Assembly: GCA_030015575.1 (NCBI GenBank)
Contig: CM057351.1
Span: forward strand, 2,624,001-2,688,000
DNA from: Agapanthus africanus
Taxonomy: Eukaryota > Streptophyta > Magnoliopsida > Asparagales > Amaryllidaceae
DNA: 64,000 bases
Reading direction: 5' to 3'
The notes beneath the pieces are model-generated. The model was not told the origin of the DNA. It ran no database searches and worked only from the letters and a program-made list of their open reading frames with translations. Of this stretch, positions 63,220 through 64,000 are shown piece by piece. The position numbers were made by a program, and so were the translations under genes. Each line of letters begins with the position of its first letter. Position 1 is the stretch's first letter.

Positions 63220-64000
63220 TGTGTCAACCACACATGCACAATCAGGCCTAGATCTAGGGTCGCCTAGGTCTGCTAGACAGCTCCTAACTAGGGCTAGAAA
63301 TAGACCTCAAACCGCCTCTTCACGGACAAGTACGGCCAGGTAAGTGGGAAGGAACCACCACTACAGTGGGCCTAATTAATAACCACTAGCCTAGACACCG
63401 CAATGTCGGTTAGGATAAACGGCCGATGCCTACCCTAGTCCTTTTCCTATTGAGCTCGCTGTCCTTAGGTCCGAGTCTAATCTTTTTTTAATTAAAGGTG
63501 GTCGATGCAAAATACTTTAGGTGTTTTCTGGGGTCGTGGGAAGGGTGATGAAATCCCCACCCAATCTGAGTTTGGTCAATTAGCCCCTTAGAGTCCGATT
63601 AAATTATGCAAAACAAATAAAATCACTTGCAATCAATTTTAGCGCGGCGCAAAGAAACCTGCAGAAATCTGTTATTTAGAAGGGGGAGAAAGACTTTTTA
63701 CGCAAAGAATTCCTGCAGAAAATTTTTACAGTGGAGATATGGAGGTTACAGAGGAGAGGGAGAGAAAACAAACCACACAAATTTTTAGGGCTGACGTGGC
63801 AATGCAAGCGCGGAACCGCGGCCTGGGGGAGTTATTGCGGCTGAAGCGCGGCAAGGGGATGGGTTCAGCCTTTGGAAAAATTTTCACTGCTCTTGACTTG
63901 CAAGTCCTCTCTGTTCTTATATACCAATTTATGTTTTGGCCTCTGTAAAATTCCAGATCCGCGATTCGACGCTGTTCCTGCAAGATTCAAAAATATACCC
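63220..64000 (-). repeat. Probable Athila 5' LTR, cut by window edge
   Basis: Begins on the plus strand TGTGTCAACC (LTR end on the minus strand). No gene. Carries GC-rich motifs (63806-63856: GCGCGGAACCGCGGCC, then TTGCGGCTGAAGCGCGGC) similar to those of the 3' LTR and the copia leaders. Most of the sequence does not match 46639-47884 by eye. Confidence 0.5.

Larger units (their letters stand above)
46639..64000 (-). mobile_element. Athila-type Ty3/gypsy element, pol deleted, split by copia4, cut by right edge
   Basis: Minus strand: LTR (from the right edge to 63220), primer site, gag (60906-63014), protease (60466-60803), then, after the copia4 insertion, a pol-linker ORF (50212-49366), two hairpin/polypurine-like motifs and a 3' LTR (47884-46639). 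Gag and protease (LLDLGSS) are Athila-like. Joining across copia4's target site keeps one frame with a TGA at the join. RT, RNase H and integrase are missing, so it is non-autonomous. The LTR sequences at the two ends do not match clearly by eye. Confidence 0.78.

Noticed and set aside
1..64000. Host protein-coding gene or captured gene inside an element
   Set aside because: All long ORFs belong to gag-pol proteins or their linkers. I saw no other domain.

Overview
The window is plant nuclear DNA made entirely of nested LTR retrotransposons. I found no host gene, rRNA, tRNA gene or CRISPR array. Evidence for a flowering plant: Tat-type Ty3/gypsy polyproteins with two RNase H domains, an Athila-type gag, Angela/BARE-like Ty1/copia elements whose LTRs start near the sequence ATGCCCTAGRGGC, chromovirus-like ends, and initiator-Met-tRNA primer sites. 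The species cannot be named. The setting looks like gene-free heterochromatin.

Layout. (1) 1-9418, minus: a Tat element (Tat1) cut by the left edge, with an extra ORF, gag, protease, RT-RNaseH-aRNaseH and integrase in one broken frame, and a 5' LTR at 8079-9418. (2) 9419-~11604, minus: the 3' end of a non-coding chromovirus-like element. (3) ~11605-19862, plus: a second, more decayed Tat element (Tat2) whose LTR is packed with short palindromes. (4) 19863-21363: a copia LTR (copia1) inserted in Tat2's RT. (5) Copia2 from 21364, inserted in copia1's LTR. Its 5' LTR is split by a complete LARD-like element (21776-32519, TSD GGTGC) and by a complete copia (copia3, 33099-42836, TSD AGTAC). The copia2 leader and gag resume at 42842-46638. 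(6) 46639-64000, minus: an Athila-type element inserted in copia2's gag, and itself split by a complete copia (copia4, 50213-60460, TSD CTTCT). The nest is five levels deep: Tat2, copia1, copia2, then LARD/copia3/Athila, then copia4.

No element here has an intact gag-pol. Copia3 comes closest, with one continuous frame and four stop codons. Three elements (the LARD, copia4 and the minus-strand relative at 9.4-11.6 kb) are essentially non-coding. The complete ones have good LTRs, primer sites, polypurine tracts and target duplications, so they were probably moved in trans.

The most interesting structure is non-coding: hairpin arrays, conserved leader hairpins with fixed spacing, a covarying hairpin beside polypurine-like motifs, and palindrome arrays with CACGTG cores in an LTR. 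LTR boundaries and identities were read by eye.
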